Assembly (NCBI GenBank): GCA_900660155.1
Contig: CABFPE010000184.1
Span: forward strand, 938,179-1,002,178
DNA from: Hofstenia miamia
Lineage: Eukaryota > Xenacoelomorpha > Acoela > Hofsteniidae
Direction: 5' to 3'
Length of the DNA stretch: 64,000 bases
Part shown: positions 35,338-47,775 of the stretch, in pieces
Layout: every line of letters begins with the position of its first letter
How positions within the stretch are numbered: the stretch's first letter is position 1
The notes under the pieces: generated by a model
What the model saw: only the letters and a program-made list of their open reading frames with translations
The model's database searches: none
Told to the model about the DNA's origin: nothing
Made by a program: the position numbers and the translations under genes

Positions 35338-35598
35338 CACTTTTATAAGCAATTTCGCATCCTAAGGCCAACCAAATATGTATTGTACTTAACATATTTA
35401 TATTTTATTTTGGTAACCTCTGGTAAAAGTGTTGCTTTTCCTAATGGAACCAATGATAAACTTAAGTACAACTCAAGACAAAAAAAGTACATTAAATTGG
35501 AGCAAATTAAAAACACCTATGCTTCCAATTCCTTTCTTATACAAGCATCAGAAATTTTTAATTGTTTGCCTGACGAATTTAGAGAAACTGCAAAGTAA
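35338..35598 (+). pseudogene. LINE ORF2 C-terminal end (copy B)
   Basis: The frame after the gap reads RPTKYVLYLTYLYFILVTSG ... KSVAFPNGTNDKLKYNSRQK ... NTYASNSFLIQASEIFNCLP and stops at 35596-35598. The F-x-x-x-A-x-x-x-[FW]-N-x-L-P pattern is the usual end of CR1/L2-type ORF2 proteins, also visible in copies A and C. About 170 bases of 3' UTR follow. Confidence 0.72.
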
Positions 35599-35770
35599 AA
35601 AAAACATTCAAAACTACTTTTTTAACTTAAGCGACACAAGAAAAGAATATTTGCAAAATTTTCATGTTGCTTAACTATTCTGCTGCAAATCTTGATCCTT
35701 TCATTTGTAAACACCTACTTTAGTTTATAGAATTACTTTTAAATAAAGTATTTGAAGTGTAGTAATAAAA

Positions 35771-36240
35771 TATCTAATTGGACAATAGAAATAATCTCCG
35801 ACATTCCTAGATTTTCACATGTCACTAACCATTATATTAACCTAAACATAATGAGATCTTATAGTTATGCACATTATATTTCTTAGGGATTTTGTTTGGC
35901 AAAAACTTGATCTTTTCTTCCGATGATCTTTTCTTTCACAAAATTATAACAAAAGATTACATTTATTTTTAAAGTCATGCAGATTTAAAAATAGCTTCGG
36001 AAAAAACTCATTTTTTAACCTTGCTTCTGAAATTTTTAATGAACTTCCATTACATGTTAGATCTGCTGACAAATTACTAAAGATTGAAATCAAAACGCAC
36101 TTCCTCAATGAAAAGAAAACAAGCAACGAATACTCACATAACTTTAAGGTCCCTTAGCTTGCTAAAGCAAATTAAATAATTAAATTTGAATTATTTACTT
36201 TTGTAATTTGTAGTTGATAATAAATGATTTAAAAGTAGTA
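35771..36240 (+). mobile_element. LINE copy C of the (TAG)n-tail family (3' end only)
   Basis: It starts where copy B ends and encodes the last part of ORF2 in two frames: SNWTIEIISDIPRFSHVTNH near 35778 and NSFFNLASEIFNELPLHVRS near 36010-36065. It then has a 3' UTR ending ATAAATGATTTAAAAGTAGTAG at about 36220-36240. It is severely 5'-truncated. Confidence 0.7.
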
Positions 36241-36940
36241 GACTTTAAAGGACTAATTAATAAACAATCTAAAAGTTAGCATCATTTAATAAGAAATTAA
36301 CATCTGTAAAGAATTGCATTCCAAAAAACTTTCTAATAAAATCTTTTCGAAGTCACATATATGGAGTAGTTGGATATGCATCTATTTTATGCAACAATTC
36401 TAACATCGTTTTTTGGAATAAACTGAACAAAGTTGTAAATTAGAGCATTGAAATCACTTCTGATGTACCAAGATTCTCACGCTTATCGAAGTATTACACT
36501 GAGTATAGAATAATGAAAGGTAGAAGTTATATCAAGTACCTTTCTCTGCTATACTTCTTAGGAATAATAATAGGGAAAAAAATTTTTTTTCAAATAAACT
36601 ACATAAATGATAAATTACGGGATAACAAAAGATGCAGCTCCTTTGTCAAAATTTCAAGAATTAGGAATAAGTATTGTACACAAATGTTTTTCAATGCTAT
36701 ATATGAATTTTAAAGTATTGATATTGGCGATAAGGGATTTCACGGTTGAGAAAAAGGAATTAAAAGAGTATTACTTAACAATTACCAGTCCATCAAATAA
36801 CTCATATAACTTTCGTGTTTCATAAATGCATAGCAATGTATTTGGCGATTTATATATTACATATTTTTGTTTTCTTTTTGTAGTTTATAGTAGCTAATAA
36901 TGCTTTTGAAAAGTATAGTAGTAGTAGTAGTAGTAGTTTA
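36241..36940 (+). mobile_element. LINE copy D of the (TAG)n-tail family (3' end only)
   Basis: Follows copy C directly. It encodes SFRSHIYGVVGYASILCN near 36350, EITSDVPRFSRLSKYY near 36450 and RDNKRCSSFVKISRIRNKYC near 36620, the same end region as copies C and E. It ends in TAATAATGC, a short spacer and a (TAG)n tail at 36915-36938. Five or more stops or shifts show decay. Confidence 0.7.
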
Positions 36941-37128
36941 TGATTTTGCATACATCGCAGAAAGTTGCCGATATTTCAAAGCAATATACTTTAAAGTCTA
37001 GTGAGTTTTTCTGCAGAATTCAAATATAGCAACTGACCTTGGAGTAAGATTTATTGATTTTACTCAGTTTCGTAATGAAAATGTTCGCAAACTTACTAGG
37101 CTTAGCTCAACCATAACAAAAGAAGTAT
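36941..37128. other. Short spacer between LINE copy D and piggyBac remnant
   Basis: No clear feature. It should contain the 3' end of the piggyBac element, but no terminal repeat matching the candidate at 39087-39102 was found. Confidence 0.4.
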
Positions 37129-38749
37129 TTAAAAGCTATTCGTCAAAACAGTAATACATATGACAGACGGGCACTTCACACAAGCATGTTTACTGCAAAT
37201 TCTGTACAAATTCACAGTTCTATTCTTTTCACAATGAACATTAATTTGACAAGTTACTCGCTTTTGCAGAGTTGAGACAAAAGAGCACTGAGTAGTCTGA
37301 ATATCAACGTCTTTCCTGTTGGAAAGTTGTTGCAGAAAAGTTCGTCTACTGATATCAGAATGTGTTTGTTTTTTATACAGCACCCATGCGTTCACTCAAT
37401 CAATATCCAAAATATTAAAAAACGGTCAAGGGCCATCGTCTGCAGCCCAATTTTGTCGAATTTTGACGACACATACTGTCTAGTAGATCAACTGCATATT
37501 TATTATTATTATAAAATAACACACTTTCAGGCATCTTCTTACCATCTTCTTGATAAACAGCACCACTATGCTGTGTAGAAAGTATATGCACAACTCTTTT
37601 TGGTTTCGCTTGATATCTGGTAAGGTGCAAGTTGCCACTTTGGTACATTACAGAATCATGCAGTCATACATTTTGGGGAGGAGGAAGATCGCGACGATTT
37701 GAACGCACTTTTCCAACTATTGTTGTGTGGACATAGGATGAGCAAGGTGTTTAGAAGTAAAAAATTATCAATAAAAATATTGTATCCTTTGTTGTTCAGA
37801 GGTTCCATAAGTGTTTGCACAACATGTGTACCAAGTGACACACGTCTGTTCTCATCTTTTCCAAGATAAGGTTAATATTATAACAATATTTTGATTAAAC
37901 ATCAGGTAATATCCAAAATTTTATCCCAAATTTATCCGGCTTTGCGGGCATGTATTGCGTAAAACGGCAGCGTGTTTTAGTCGGAAATAATTGTTCACCA
38001 ATAGTCAAGAATGAGAATGGTTTGTAGCAACGTTGAGAATTAACTACAAAGCGATCTAAAATAGTTGAAATAAGACATAACTTGCCATGTTCCAGATTTT
38101 TACGGTGATCTTGACGACGATCAAATCTGAGAAACCTTTTTGTCTCTATCATTTTGGCGGGACAGTGTCTTACTAAATATGGAACATCCATATGTCGTTG
38201 ACCACAGTTTTTCAAATGGATAATTTCGTCATTATGTAATTCCTTTTAGGTACAGTAGTCCCACGAATTTTTCTAGTTCATCTCTTGTTAGATTCTAATC
38301 ATCTATCTTTTCATTAGCAAAAGCATTTCTATAATCAACAATAAAATTCAGCATTCAATTATCAAAGAGAAGATTCGATACATCTAATGGAGTTATGATG
38401 CCAGCACAAGCTTGGGTTACACATTCAGGCTGGCTTACTATATTTTGTCGTTGCATTCCACCAGGTCTAGCTCCCTGTGTATTTTTAATTATTGTCCATT
38501 CAGTTCCATCTCGCGTTGAACTGAATTATTTTCATTGTCAATCTCGTGACTGCTGTGTGACAAGAGGTCTGAATTTTCATCACTGCTGCTTGTTGAATAT
38601 GAAATATCGTGTAATAGCTGTTCATCATTATTCTCCTCTACCTCTTCTAAATCTTGTTCAGTGTCATCTCCAGATTCATCTCTTGGAAGATTTATCATTG
38701 ATTGCAGGAAACGTTGAGCTGACATTTGTTGAGACATTACAAATGACAA
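37129..38749 (-). pseudogene. piggyBac-type transposase pseudogene
   Basis: Five minus-strand frame pieces are collinear with a piggyBac (DDE_Tnp_1_7) transposase. They are: an acidic N-terminus (DESGDDTEQDLEEVEENN, 38489-38749); ELEKFVGLLYLKGI (about 38255-38295); FLRFDRRQDHR and FLTIGEQLFP-TKTRCRFTQYMPAKPDKFGIKFW (37895-38215); GYNIFIDNFLL (37656-37841); and KPKRVVHILSTQHS with YNNNKYAVDLLDSMC and RRWPLTVF (37415-37648). NAWVLYKK and a Cys-rich tail follow (37129-37395). In the family the catalytic acids lie in TIDEQ, DNF and VDxLD. Here the first is TIGEQ (D to G) and the others are kept. Frameshifts or stops separate every piece, so it is dead. Confidence 0.88.
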
Positions 38750-39086
38750 ATGATACTGTTATGTTTGAAATTTCTACACCTTTGCAGCAATTCTATTAAA
38801 TGAAATTGGAGTATATTTAGTAATCCATGATATTTGGGTACAATTAGCTGCGAAAGTCTTGCTGCAAAAAAATTCACACCTCTTTGAAATATTTACACAA
38901 ACTATTCACACCCTTTTTATTATTTTAATATGACAATACAATCTGTGTACATGAATATTTACATGAATTTATGTTTTAAATATCATTTATAATATGTTAC
39001 TAAGGATTTGGGTATATTTGTACAAAACGTAATATAGAAATTTTCAATGGACATGTTTTAGAGCTTTTAGATATATTAAAAGTCTT

Positions 39087-39102
39087 GCGCTTCTAGTGTT
39101 AA
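39087..39102 (-). repeat. Candidate piggyBac 5' terminal repeat with TTAA
   Basis: On the minus strand the sequence reads TTAACACTAGAAGCGC. TTAA is the piggyBac target, and a C-rich/CTAGAA start resembles known termini. It lies about 350 bases upstream of the transposase start, a normal distance. The partner end was not found, so confidence is modest. Confidence 0.35.
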
Positions 39103-39179
39103 TGTCGTGCACATTTATACGGAATAATCAGTTACGGATCACAACTTACTTTAGAGAAGTACATAACTAAGTGATAAAT

Positions 39180-39650
39180 TATCAAATTGGGCCATAGAAA
39201 AAATTGTCAATGTTCCTAAGTTCACACATGTAAGAAAATTCTATAAAGACTTTGAAATTATGAGACCTACAAGATATCTCTTGTATATCTCATTTATATA
39301 TTTCATTAACATATTTTCCGGGAAAAATTCTATATTTTCAAATGACATAAGTGTCCATTTAAAGTTCAACCCAAGAGTGAAAACGTTTAATAAGATCAAT
39401 AGAATTAAAAACAGTTTCGCAGCTAACTCTTTTATCGTGAAATGCCCTTGCATTTGCGATTATCTACAATTTTTAAAAAAAGTAATATGCGAATATTTCC
39501 TAAGTGAGAGTGGAGTAACAAATGTTATTCATCCAACTTGAAAAATTCTTTATCTGATAAACACAATTATATGGTGCTTATCGATATCAATACTGCTTTG
39601 TAGCAGTTTATAGTTGATGATTAATAAATAATTTCAAACAGTATTAGTAG
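39180..39650 (+). mobile_element. LINE copy E of the (TAG)n-tail family (3' end only)
   Basis: A mostly continuous frame reads NWAIEKIVNVPKFTHVRKFY near 39185 and FEIMRPTRYLLYISFIYF, KVKTFNKINR-type basic text and KNSFAANSFIVKC (39260-39541). This corresponds to the C-terminus in copy B (RPTKYVLYLTYLYF, NTYASNSFLI). It ends GATTAATAAATAATTTC and a short TATTAGTAGT tail at about 39616-39650, followed by a (TA)n run. It is the least damaged copy of this coding end, but 5'-truncated. Confidence 0.72.
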
Positions 39651-39651
39651 T

Positions 39652-39653
39652 AT

Positions 39654-39684
<31 letters not shown>
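39652..39684. repeat. (TACATA)/(TA)n microsatellite
   Basis: Directly follows the tail of LINE copy E. Confidence 0.9.
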
Positions 39685-41120
39685 ATTTTTGAAAACGTCT
39701 TCATGGTAACGCGAAAATATGATCCACAATTATCTTACTTCACTGGTAAAAAAGAGGATGATTTAAGTATCGCCTTCAGATAGCGCACAGTAGGCACTCT
39801 AATCATAATTTAGAATCAATATTTTTTTCTTATTAAATTTTCCTCCAAGCTGTTTAAGAAGCAACCAGATTTTTTGCACATTTTATTTTAGAAACTTGTT
39901 TTCGTATTTCATATTTAGATCACAATTAGGTATCATATAAATTAGATGTAAATTGCGACATTTTTCAGAAACCACTGCTATAACAAAATTAAGTATTACA
40001 AAAATGAAAATCTAATAGAATTTGAGCCTAGCGTTACATTGTTTTACTTGAACAGGTATTGACAGTTATCCTTGCAGTCAGTAGGGTCAACATATTCCAG
40101 AACCATGTGCCCAATTTATGACAAGCCATGTAAGGTAACATCTAATGTGCTACAAACAATTATATATTGATATATTATTGCAACATAGTAGATGTCAACA
40201 AATGTGTTAAGTTAACGAAGAAGTAACCAAACATCCGAGGTTGAAACTCTTAAAGGAATCTAAAAAAATCATTAAGAGAAATAGAGAAAAACTTTGGAAG
40301 GTTTTATAAAGAAACACGAATTAAAAAGGTGGAACACATCGCTCAAAAAGGCCAAATGATTAGGCCTGAAATGAATGCTATTACCACAGAATATACTTTT
40401 CAATATTATTGGTTACGCGTGCGATAAGAACTGCATCAGTCCTAAGTTAAAATGGGTATATGAAAAAGGACGTTTTTAGAACATCAATGTACAGTGAAAA
40501 TTTTTATCGAAATAAGCTGCTTACAGTCAATGCAATCAAATTATGAACAGGTAAAGGACAAGCAATTGAATATTTGTAGGAATGTTATAATACACCGTCC
40601 TTGAATTCTGGTGCAAATTTAAAATTAGAGACAGTTAAATCCATCACTTTTTTCTGATTACTTAATAGCAGGTTGTTGTCGTAAAATTTCAAATATTTTG
40701 GCTGCTTATACTTTTAAAGCAACACTTTTTCAAGCTTTTATGTAGTTTTCATCCAAACTTTCCTGGCTATCCCTTATTTTTATTTGCAAAGGAGCAAAAT
40801 TTCAGTCCTCCAAATACTATCCAATTTTATAGTCATGGCCTCATTCTGTACACCATTTTGTAGGGCTTGAAAAACCTAAGAAAACCCATATAAACTTTCC
40901 AACGTTTTGTTTTAGAAGTACAGGCAGTTTTAAAAACCCGTCTATATTTTCGTAAGACATCTTGTAACGGCAGTTTCTAAACGCACTGAAATGTTTTAGT
41001 TGCGTTCACAGTTTGTATCTAAATTTAATATTAATTCTTGACCAATGATATGCTTCGAATTTGAGGTAATAGCATAAATGTTTACAAATCGTGTAACGTT
41101 CAAGTTGAAGTCTTAAGGTG
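39685..41120. other. No recognisable gene
   Basis: AT-rich; nothing supported. Confidence 0.5.
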
Positions 41121-41580
41121 TGTTCCCACTATCGACTTTTATCAGCAGATTTTAATAGAAAATGCAATTATTTTCGTTCACATTGGCGATTTTTTATCAT
41201 CCGATTTTTTATCAGAAAAAGCGTAGTTGGAAGAGCGTTCAGACTATCGATTTTTTATCAGATGATAAATTATCATCTTTTGATTGACAGTAAGAAAAAC
41301 AACATCTGTTTATGGATTGGTTTGTCTTGGAATGTAAACAATACTAGCATATTTTGAAGTTGAAATATTTCAACAACAATAATTTACGTTTTGGAAGTCT
41401 GTTCCCTACTTGAGAAGTAAACAATTAGTCTCAAGTAGCTATTCGACTAGTTTTAGTACCGTTCAGACTATCGACTTTTATCAGCTGATAAATTATCAGA
41501 TGACAGTAATCTGGCTGTTTTGCCAAAAAATCGGATGGAGCGTTCAGACTATCGACTTTTATCAGCCGATAAAAAAGCAG
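41121..41580 (+). repeat. Cluster of four GTTCAGACTATCGA modules (MITE-like)
   Basis: The module GTTC-[AC]-[GC]-ACTATCGA-[CT]-TTTTATCAG recurs at about 41121, 41236, 41460 and 41541, always on the plus strand. The last three are followed by a GATAA tract (GATGATAAATTATCA, CTGATAAATTATCAG, CCGATAAAAA). TTATCAGCTGATAA at about 41478-41491 is a perfect 14-base palindrome. The spacing is irregular (115, 224 and 81 bases), so this is not a simple tandem repeat. It looks like nested or folded ends of a small non-autonomous DNA transposon. Open frames at 41118-41357 and 41410-41619 simply read through these modules. Confidence 0.7.
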
Positions 41581-44500
41581 ATAGAGTGTTTTTTTAGTTT
41601 TAGTTTCAACATGCTGTAAAAATTTAACTAAGAACTTCCTAATTTTTTGGATTTGATGCTATTTATCAGATTTAGACTTCTCGAGAAATTTGAGACACTT
41701 TAATTTTAAGCAGAATTTTGTCCATATACCTTAAAATGACTTAAAAGTGAGATTTATATACATATTTTCTCCAATTGAGGCACAATGCTTCTTTTCTTAG
41801 TTTAGTTGACGGCCATATTGAACTATTGGCTAGTATGCAAATTAATAAACCTGGGAATATAAGCATTTGCAAACAACTATATTTTTGATATAAAGTAAGC
41901 TTAGAAAACAAATTCAAACCATACTAATTCAATGCAACTAAATACGATTACTTCCCTTATTAAGATAGTGTCTCATAGCTAAATATTTCTTGAAACTGAT
42001 ATTGATAGCCTCAAATCTAAGGAAATTTTAAAATATGTTAGCGAAAGAGCTAAAAAACCAATTTCAGTGAAATCATTGATAGCAGAGTATAAAATATCTG
42101 GAACATGAAAACTGTCTACGGTGTATTTGAAGTACAACCATTTTTTCACATCTTCAAACAATTTTATTCCAAACCCATTAGGAAATTTAGGGATCCTAGT
42201 GTTTAAATAATAAACAGATCTAAAGACCATGGAATCAATCACTATTTCCTTCTGTAAATACCTATTCAGTAATGTCTTTGGATTACAAATATCAATTATT
42301 TAGTAAACAAAGAACACTTAAAAATAATTTTATTCTAAGATGGTAGTAAGTTTTGTACTGCTGAATTTTTTGTGTCGTATTTTGAAGCTTTGTGCTACAT
42401 AGCATAAATTGCATTTATAATAGATTAGAATCTAATTTCATACACAAATTGATAGATTTGAATGATTCAAGATTGTGTCTAAGCGTGTCTTGTTTGTTAT
42501 ATTTTAGTACTTTTTGCCTTTTTAGTTAAGAAATATTCAAAAAGAAATGAATGTACTCAAGTCAATATATTTAAAAATTGCCTTGAGTCTATATGTTGAA
42601 TATTTGTGGTAAAATTGTTTTACTCTGTGGTTTTCATTTACATCATCTGGCTGTATAACTATAAACAATGTGATGAGGTTGGATAATGGAGGCAATTGAT
42701 AATTTATTTTCATTTAATCTCTTTGAAATGTGTACTTAGTATACAAACCTTTGAGATTCGTTAACAAAGTCAGATAATATAAGGAAGTATTTGTTAAATT
42801 TATTTGATTAATTTAATTGATTATTATATTGACATGTATAGAAATTATTTTATTAGGAAATAATTTCAATGAAGAATATTTTAGGTGTTATTTCATCATC
42901 TCTAAGCGTTTGTTTACGTAGATGAATTTGATCTATGTAATGAAATTATAAAATTATGTTATTAAAGGAATTTCTATTTTCAATTGTAAAACAGCTTCGG
43001 TTATGGCACATAATAAGTAATAATTATTTAGTTTTGTAGCTTAAACGTTGGAAATATAGTATCTTAACATCTGTCTTCTCTTCTTTTAAAATAACTCTCG
43101 AATTTTTCAGAAATTGTAATTTATTATTTTCAAATGTTCTTTCAGGCTGTAAATTTGAATTGATTTAGGATAAATATTAAGCAAATGTTTTGTTAAGTAA
43201 AAATAAAAAGAAACAATTTTACATTTCTGATAATATTAACCGATATATTTAGAAACAAAGCATTGGTTACGTAGATAAAATGGTTTTTTGTTAGGTAATT
43301 TAGGCAAATACTTTGATATAATAGATTATTGAGGTTGCAGACAATTATCCAAGATCCCGCAGACATCTGGGTGCCGGCCCTCAAGAACAATTAAATCGAT
43401 TTTCGTGCAACATCACCCTGATGTGTGCACCCGGCCTTATGTGTGTTCTTTTATGAATTTCTGAAACAGTTATTTGCATTAACTCTTACAATTGAACTTG
43501 ATATTACTGTCGAAAATAAAAAGAAGTTGTGTTTATGTGATAAACTAACCCTTTTCAGTAGTTACCTTACTAACGTAATTGCTCTAAACCTCTTAATGTT
43601 TCAATAAAACACATCGCTAAACTAGCTGATAATAGTTTTATAATAAAAACGTTAAAATTATTTCGTAGAGAAGTGTATGTATTTATATTTGCTAAATTTA
43701 TTCGTTATACTAGTTAGTTAATTATAAAAAAATTTAACACCGATTTTGCTTCTAATATCTCTCTAATCCTTTCTGCTACATTCTGCTTTTAATATAAGCC
43801 CTTTCTCATCGCAAATTATTAATTAAAGTTCTTATTATTACTCAAAAAGTTTTGCAGCCTTCTTAGAAAGACTTGATGAGTTTACCTAACTTTCATTTTT
43901 TTCCAACCATGGGCAAAGTCTTCAAACTTATTATTATTGTTAGTATGAAAAATTAAGTCAAGTAAGGCAGAAAATAATATCTGATAGCTAAGAATGATTT
44001 CTAATTCCAATGGTTAAAACAAACATTTAACATATTTGATGACAAGTTGAAATTAATGATGGCATCACAATTCTGAAAATTCTAAGTTAATATAGCTGAT
44101 ATGAAAAAATCTTGTGCAATGCCTCATTTTAATGTTATGATAAAATTCAGAGTTAGATATGGGATCCTGAGAAGCCAAAGAGGTTTGCAATATCTATCTT
44201 TACATTTTAACTTTAAAAAATGTTTTGCTTGAAAAATCCATTGAAAAAAATTTCTAAAATTAGTCAGCCACAAATTTAAGTGAGTGCTTCTTATAGGAGG
44301 AAAGTATAAAAAGTATCTTATTTTCTCAATTCCACCTAATTTCAGGTAGCATAAAAGTTCTACCAAACTTTAATAGTGATTATGTAGACACAGGTTAATA
44401 AATTGAGAAAGATATGCTAAGTGTCCTAAAATTTTACAACTGAAATTAAGGGAAATATGAGATTGCAAAGCGTATTTTGAGTTAGGAAAAATTCTGAGTC

Positions 44501-46450
44501 CGCAAAGGTTTGAGAATTATATTAATGTTCACAAAAGAATGCAGGGATTCTATGTTATGTCATATTGAAAACATTCCCTTCTATTCGCCTCTAAGAGGAA
44601 AGTATTTTTACATATTTCACAAAACCATTTTTAGTATATGATTTGTAATCATTGAAATAAAATTTCTGTAAGAATTCAGATAGACTGAACCAAGAAATCC
44701 ATTTCAAAGGTTAAAGCCTCAACATTGCGTTTGATTATATAAAATATTTCTAGATCTGCTCCTGCTGCAAATTTATCACATGAAATTACTGATTACCTTA
44801 AATATTTACAAAAAATGATAGAAAATACAACCATTTCTTAAATTTACTGCCTCATACACAAATTCTATAACTAAGAAATGATCAATAAAAAATTCAATAG
44901 TTCAAGAAAACCTCAAATTTTGAATAAGGAATTTTCGATTATGTGATCTTTTATCCGATATATTTTGGAACAGAGAACATCATGTCAATTGACTATTGAA
45001 TGTCTTTCATAGACAAAAAAATTTTCATTTAAAATAAGGGTAAATAAATTACTACAAAATTTTAGTAATAAATTTATTAATGACGTATAAGGAATCAATG
45101 AAAGATAAATTTAATTGTTTCGTGATTTCTAGTACCTATGATATATATATATAACTTGTTTGGTCAATTTGGATTGTCATTATTTCTAACTCATTGTTCT
45201 AAAGCCATAGAAAATGTCGCTCACAAACAATTTCATACCGCTTTGATTGAGTGCAAAGGGCTATGAATTGCAATAATTAATTTCCTTTGAGTAATTATTC
45301 TATCAATCAGGGATTTATATTGCAAAATTTACTTAATGATGTAGTTAAACCAGTTTCATCTATACAATGTTGTAGTTCACGTCACTATGTAGCACAATTC
45401 TAACAGTTTAAAATTTAAATTAGAAATAAAACGTTGTAATGTAAATCATTTTTTCATAATTTATTATTTATTGAAGGTGTACGAAAACTTTATTCATTAG
45501 TAACAGCTTATCATCTATTTCTTTGTTGAAGATGAGAAAATGGTTAGCACTGTTAAAATTAAATTTTCATACACAAGAAATAGTCAAAAGCCATTTTATT
45601 AAGGTTTATTCAGTTCGAAAAATATGTTTTTCAAAAGTCTAAACCAACCAGTTTTACATTGTGAAGCCAATAAATTCACCCTTAAATATAAGCATATTTA
45701 TCATAGATATGATGCTATCCCAAGATTTCGAAATTTCTAGATAAATTAAAAGAAACTGGATAAAAATTTATAATTTTGCCGGTTGCTACAAATGCTAAAA
45801 ACACATTGGGCTGTGTGTAAAGCAAATTTGAAAATTTTATATTTTGCTTGTTAACACATAACTAGAAGTTATCTGTAATTAGATTTAACAATGCTTTGAA
45901 AAGATAATATTCTCACAAGAGATCTATTTCATAATATGTAGTTTTTATTAAAGATGAAAGTGATCTCTGGAGGCTCATTAGGCTATAACTGACTTTTACA
46001 CAGTCATTTAGATTTGCTTTAGGATAGTTTGAATTTAAATATAGTATGCCTTATTTTACTATAATATATATTTGGGCTGCTCCTGTGCCCATTTCATTTT
46101 CTACTTTAAATGCCACCACATCTGCAGTAGAATAGATCATAGTGATTAAAACTTTTAAGGCGTAAACAGTTTGTGTCCAAGACGTTTTGGTACACAACTA
46201 ATGTCTAATTCATTGTATAAACTGCAATTATTCAAAAAAAATTTTTTGACGCTGATTGATAACATCAAAGATTATAACTTTATCTAATATTTTTTACCTA
46301 CTATGTATTTGAGGAAAGATGTCGTAAAAAGAAAAAACTAATTTTATACATGTGCAAATCCGCTTTTGCAATAATAAAATATATGAGCAGCGTACAAATA
46401 TTATACAAAAATTAAAATTTTAAGGAACAAAATCCCATTGTACTTGACGC

Positions 46451-46488
<38 letters not shown>

Positions 46489-47601
46489 TAGATGGGCTAC
46501 TTGGGAAGCGTAACTTTCACTGCATTTCTTCATTATGCGGTACATAACTTCAAAAATCACACAGAATAATGATAATACGTTTTTTTAGTTCGAAATATAT
46601 TTTTTTTGGTTATGAAAAGTATAAAACAAATGGAATGATATTCGATATGTACAACAAAACTTCTAAAAAAGGTGATTTTTTGTGTTTTTCTATTAAATAT
46701 AAAGCTATTACTACTATTCTCTGTGAAGTAAAAATTTTCCAAACATCTATAAAAAACTACTTAAAAATTATTAAAACGCTATGCAAAGTATATTTCAATT
46801 TCAAAATAACTAAGCGAAAAATGTAAAAAATTCAAAAAATGTTGATTGTTGAACCAGGCATACGTACATGATTTATCATGCAAAATAAGAATTCCTTTGA
46901 AAATTACCACAAAATTACATCTATGGAAAAATGAAGAGAGGTACATAGCCTATATGTAAATATCCAAGTAGATATTTATATGATAACTGTTTAATCAATA
47001 TAAAATTTTAAAATTTCACGATGTCAGTGAAATTAGTATTAAAAATTACACGAGGAATCCGTCTTTTTTGTCTCATTATTGGGTAAAAATAAGTTTACCT
47101 TTAAGTGATCTTCTTGACAATGTTAAGTAACTGAGATTATGAATACAACTAAAAATTATCCATTCAAACCCATTTCACAAGCTCGAGAAGACACTGACAG
47201 ATCCCATTTAGAGTTCTACAAGGAATGAATATAATTCATTACCAATTCGAAAATCTATGTTTACCACACTTAATTTCTTCTTACATCGTAAATTCAATTC
47301 TATTTAATTTTCTTGCACGAAATCCATATTCAAGCATTGTAAACAGATGCAAAATTATTGAAATTAGTCATTTTAAACATTTTCAATAATTTATAAGCTT
47401 TTAGTAAAATATTTACATTTGATTTATGTGCAGAATTTTGTCTATAGAAATTAGTCTATTCAATTCAATTTGATTAAAAAGATTAAAAAAGATTGTTAAC
47501 TATGTCATCATTGCAGTTCGGCTGTAATAACAATTATTATTGCGTATATAAAAATATTCATTAAAGTACTGCAAAGTTGTCTGCTACACAGAATGGGAAG
47601 T
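41581..47601. other. No recognisable gene (6 kb)
   Basis: AT-rich DNA with (TA)n at 46452-46488 and a small GC-richer patch at 43365-43435 (GGGTGCCGGCC and GCACCCGGCC words). Open frames such as 41979-42242 (-), 44124-44366 (-) and 46569-46826 (+) show no family resemblance and no exon borders I would trust. Confidence 0.5.
46452..46488. repeat. (TA)n microsatellite
   Basis: Uninterrupted (TA)n followed by TAGATAGATG. Confidence 0.95.
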
Positions 47602-47775
47602 ATAATAATTTATTAATAAGAATCAAAGCAAATTTATTGCTCAATGTATACAAAATTCTACAAACTAAAACATGACAAAAGAAAAATAAAAATACAAACA
47701 AATAATTACCTACAAATTAATATCTACAGTATATAATAATATAATCAATCTTTGTGTGAATGTTTGTGTAGGTGC

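Larger units (their letters stand above)
30143..35770 (+). mobile_element. LINE copy B of the (TAG)n-tail family, with internal 407-bp array and gap
   Basis: The element begins, directly after copy A's (TAG)n tail, inside the AP-endonuclease domain (DFNINLCDTKQSHLVKNF at 30144 on; TPTRCTHSSRTLIDYI near 30240). It continues through the endonuclease-RT linker (STIEHIVDKHAPL, KFKIFPKQFN), which is expanded by a 407-bp tandem array. RT motifs follow: NPGNYRPIS at 33932-33958, DLSKAFDSM at 34152-34178 and RGVPQGSI at 34317-34340. It then enters the 995-base N gap. The C-terminus reappears at 35338-35598 (RPTKYVLYLTYLYF, NTYASNSFLIQASEIFNCLP). A weak tail (GTGTAGTAATAAAA) ends it near 35770. It is frameshifted in the linker (run of A at 31013 and equivalents) and within the RT, so it is inactive. 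Confidence 0.75.

Noticed and set aside
34147-35395. Long open frames of 355-401 codons
   Set aside because: Nearly all residues are Ns from the 995-base gap.
38395-38799. Plus-strand 134-codon frame
   Set aside because: Antisense of the acidic N-terminus and following part of the piggyBac transposase.
41118-41619. Two plus-strand frames (79 and 69 codons) with repeated TIDFYQ-type text
   Set aside because: The repeats come from the GTTCAGACTATCGA modules, not from a protein.
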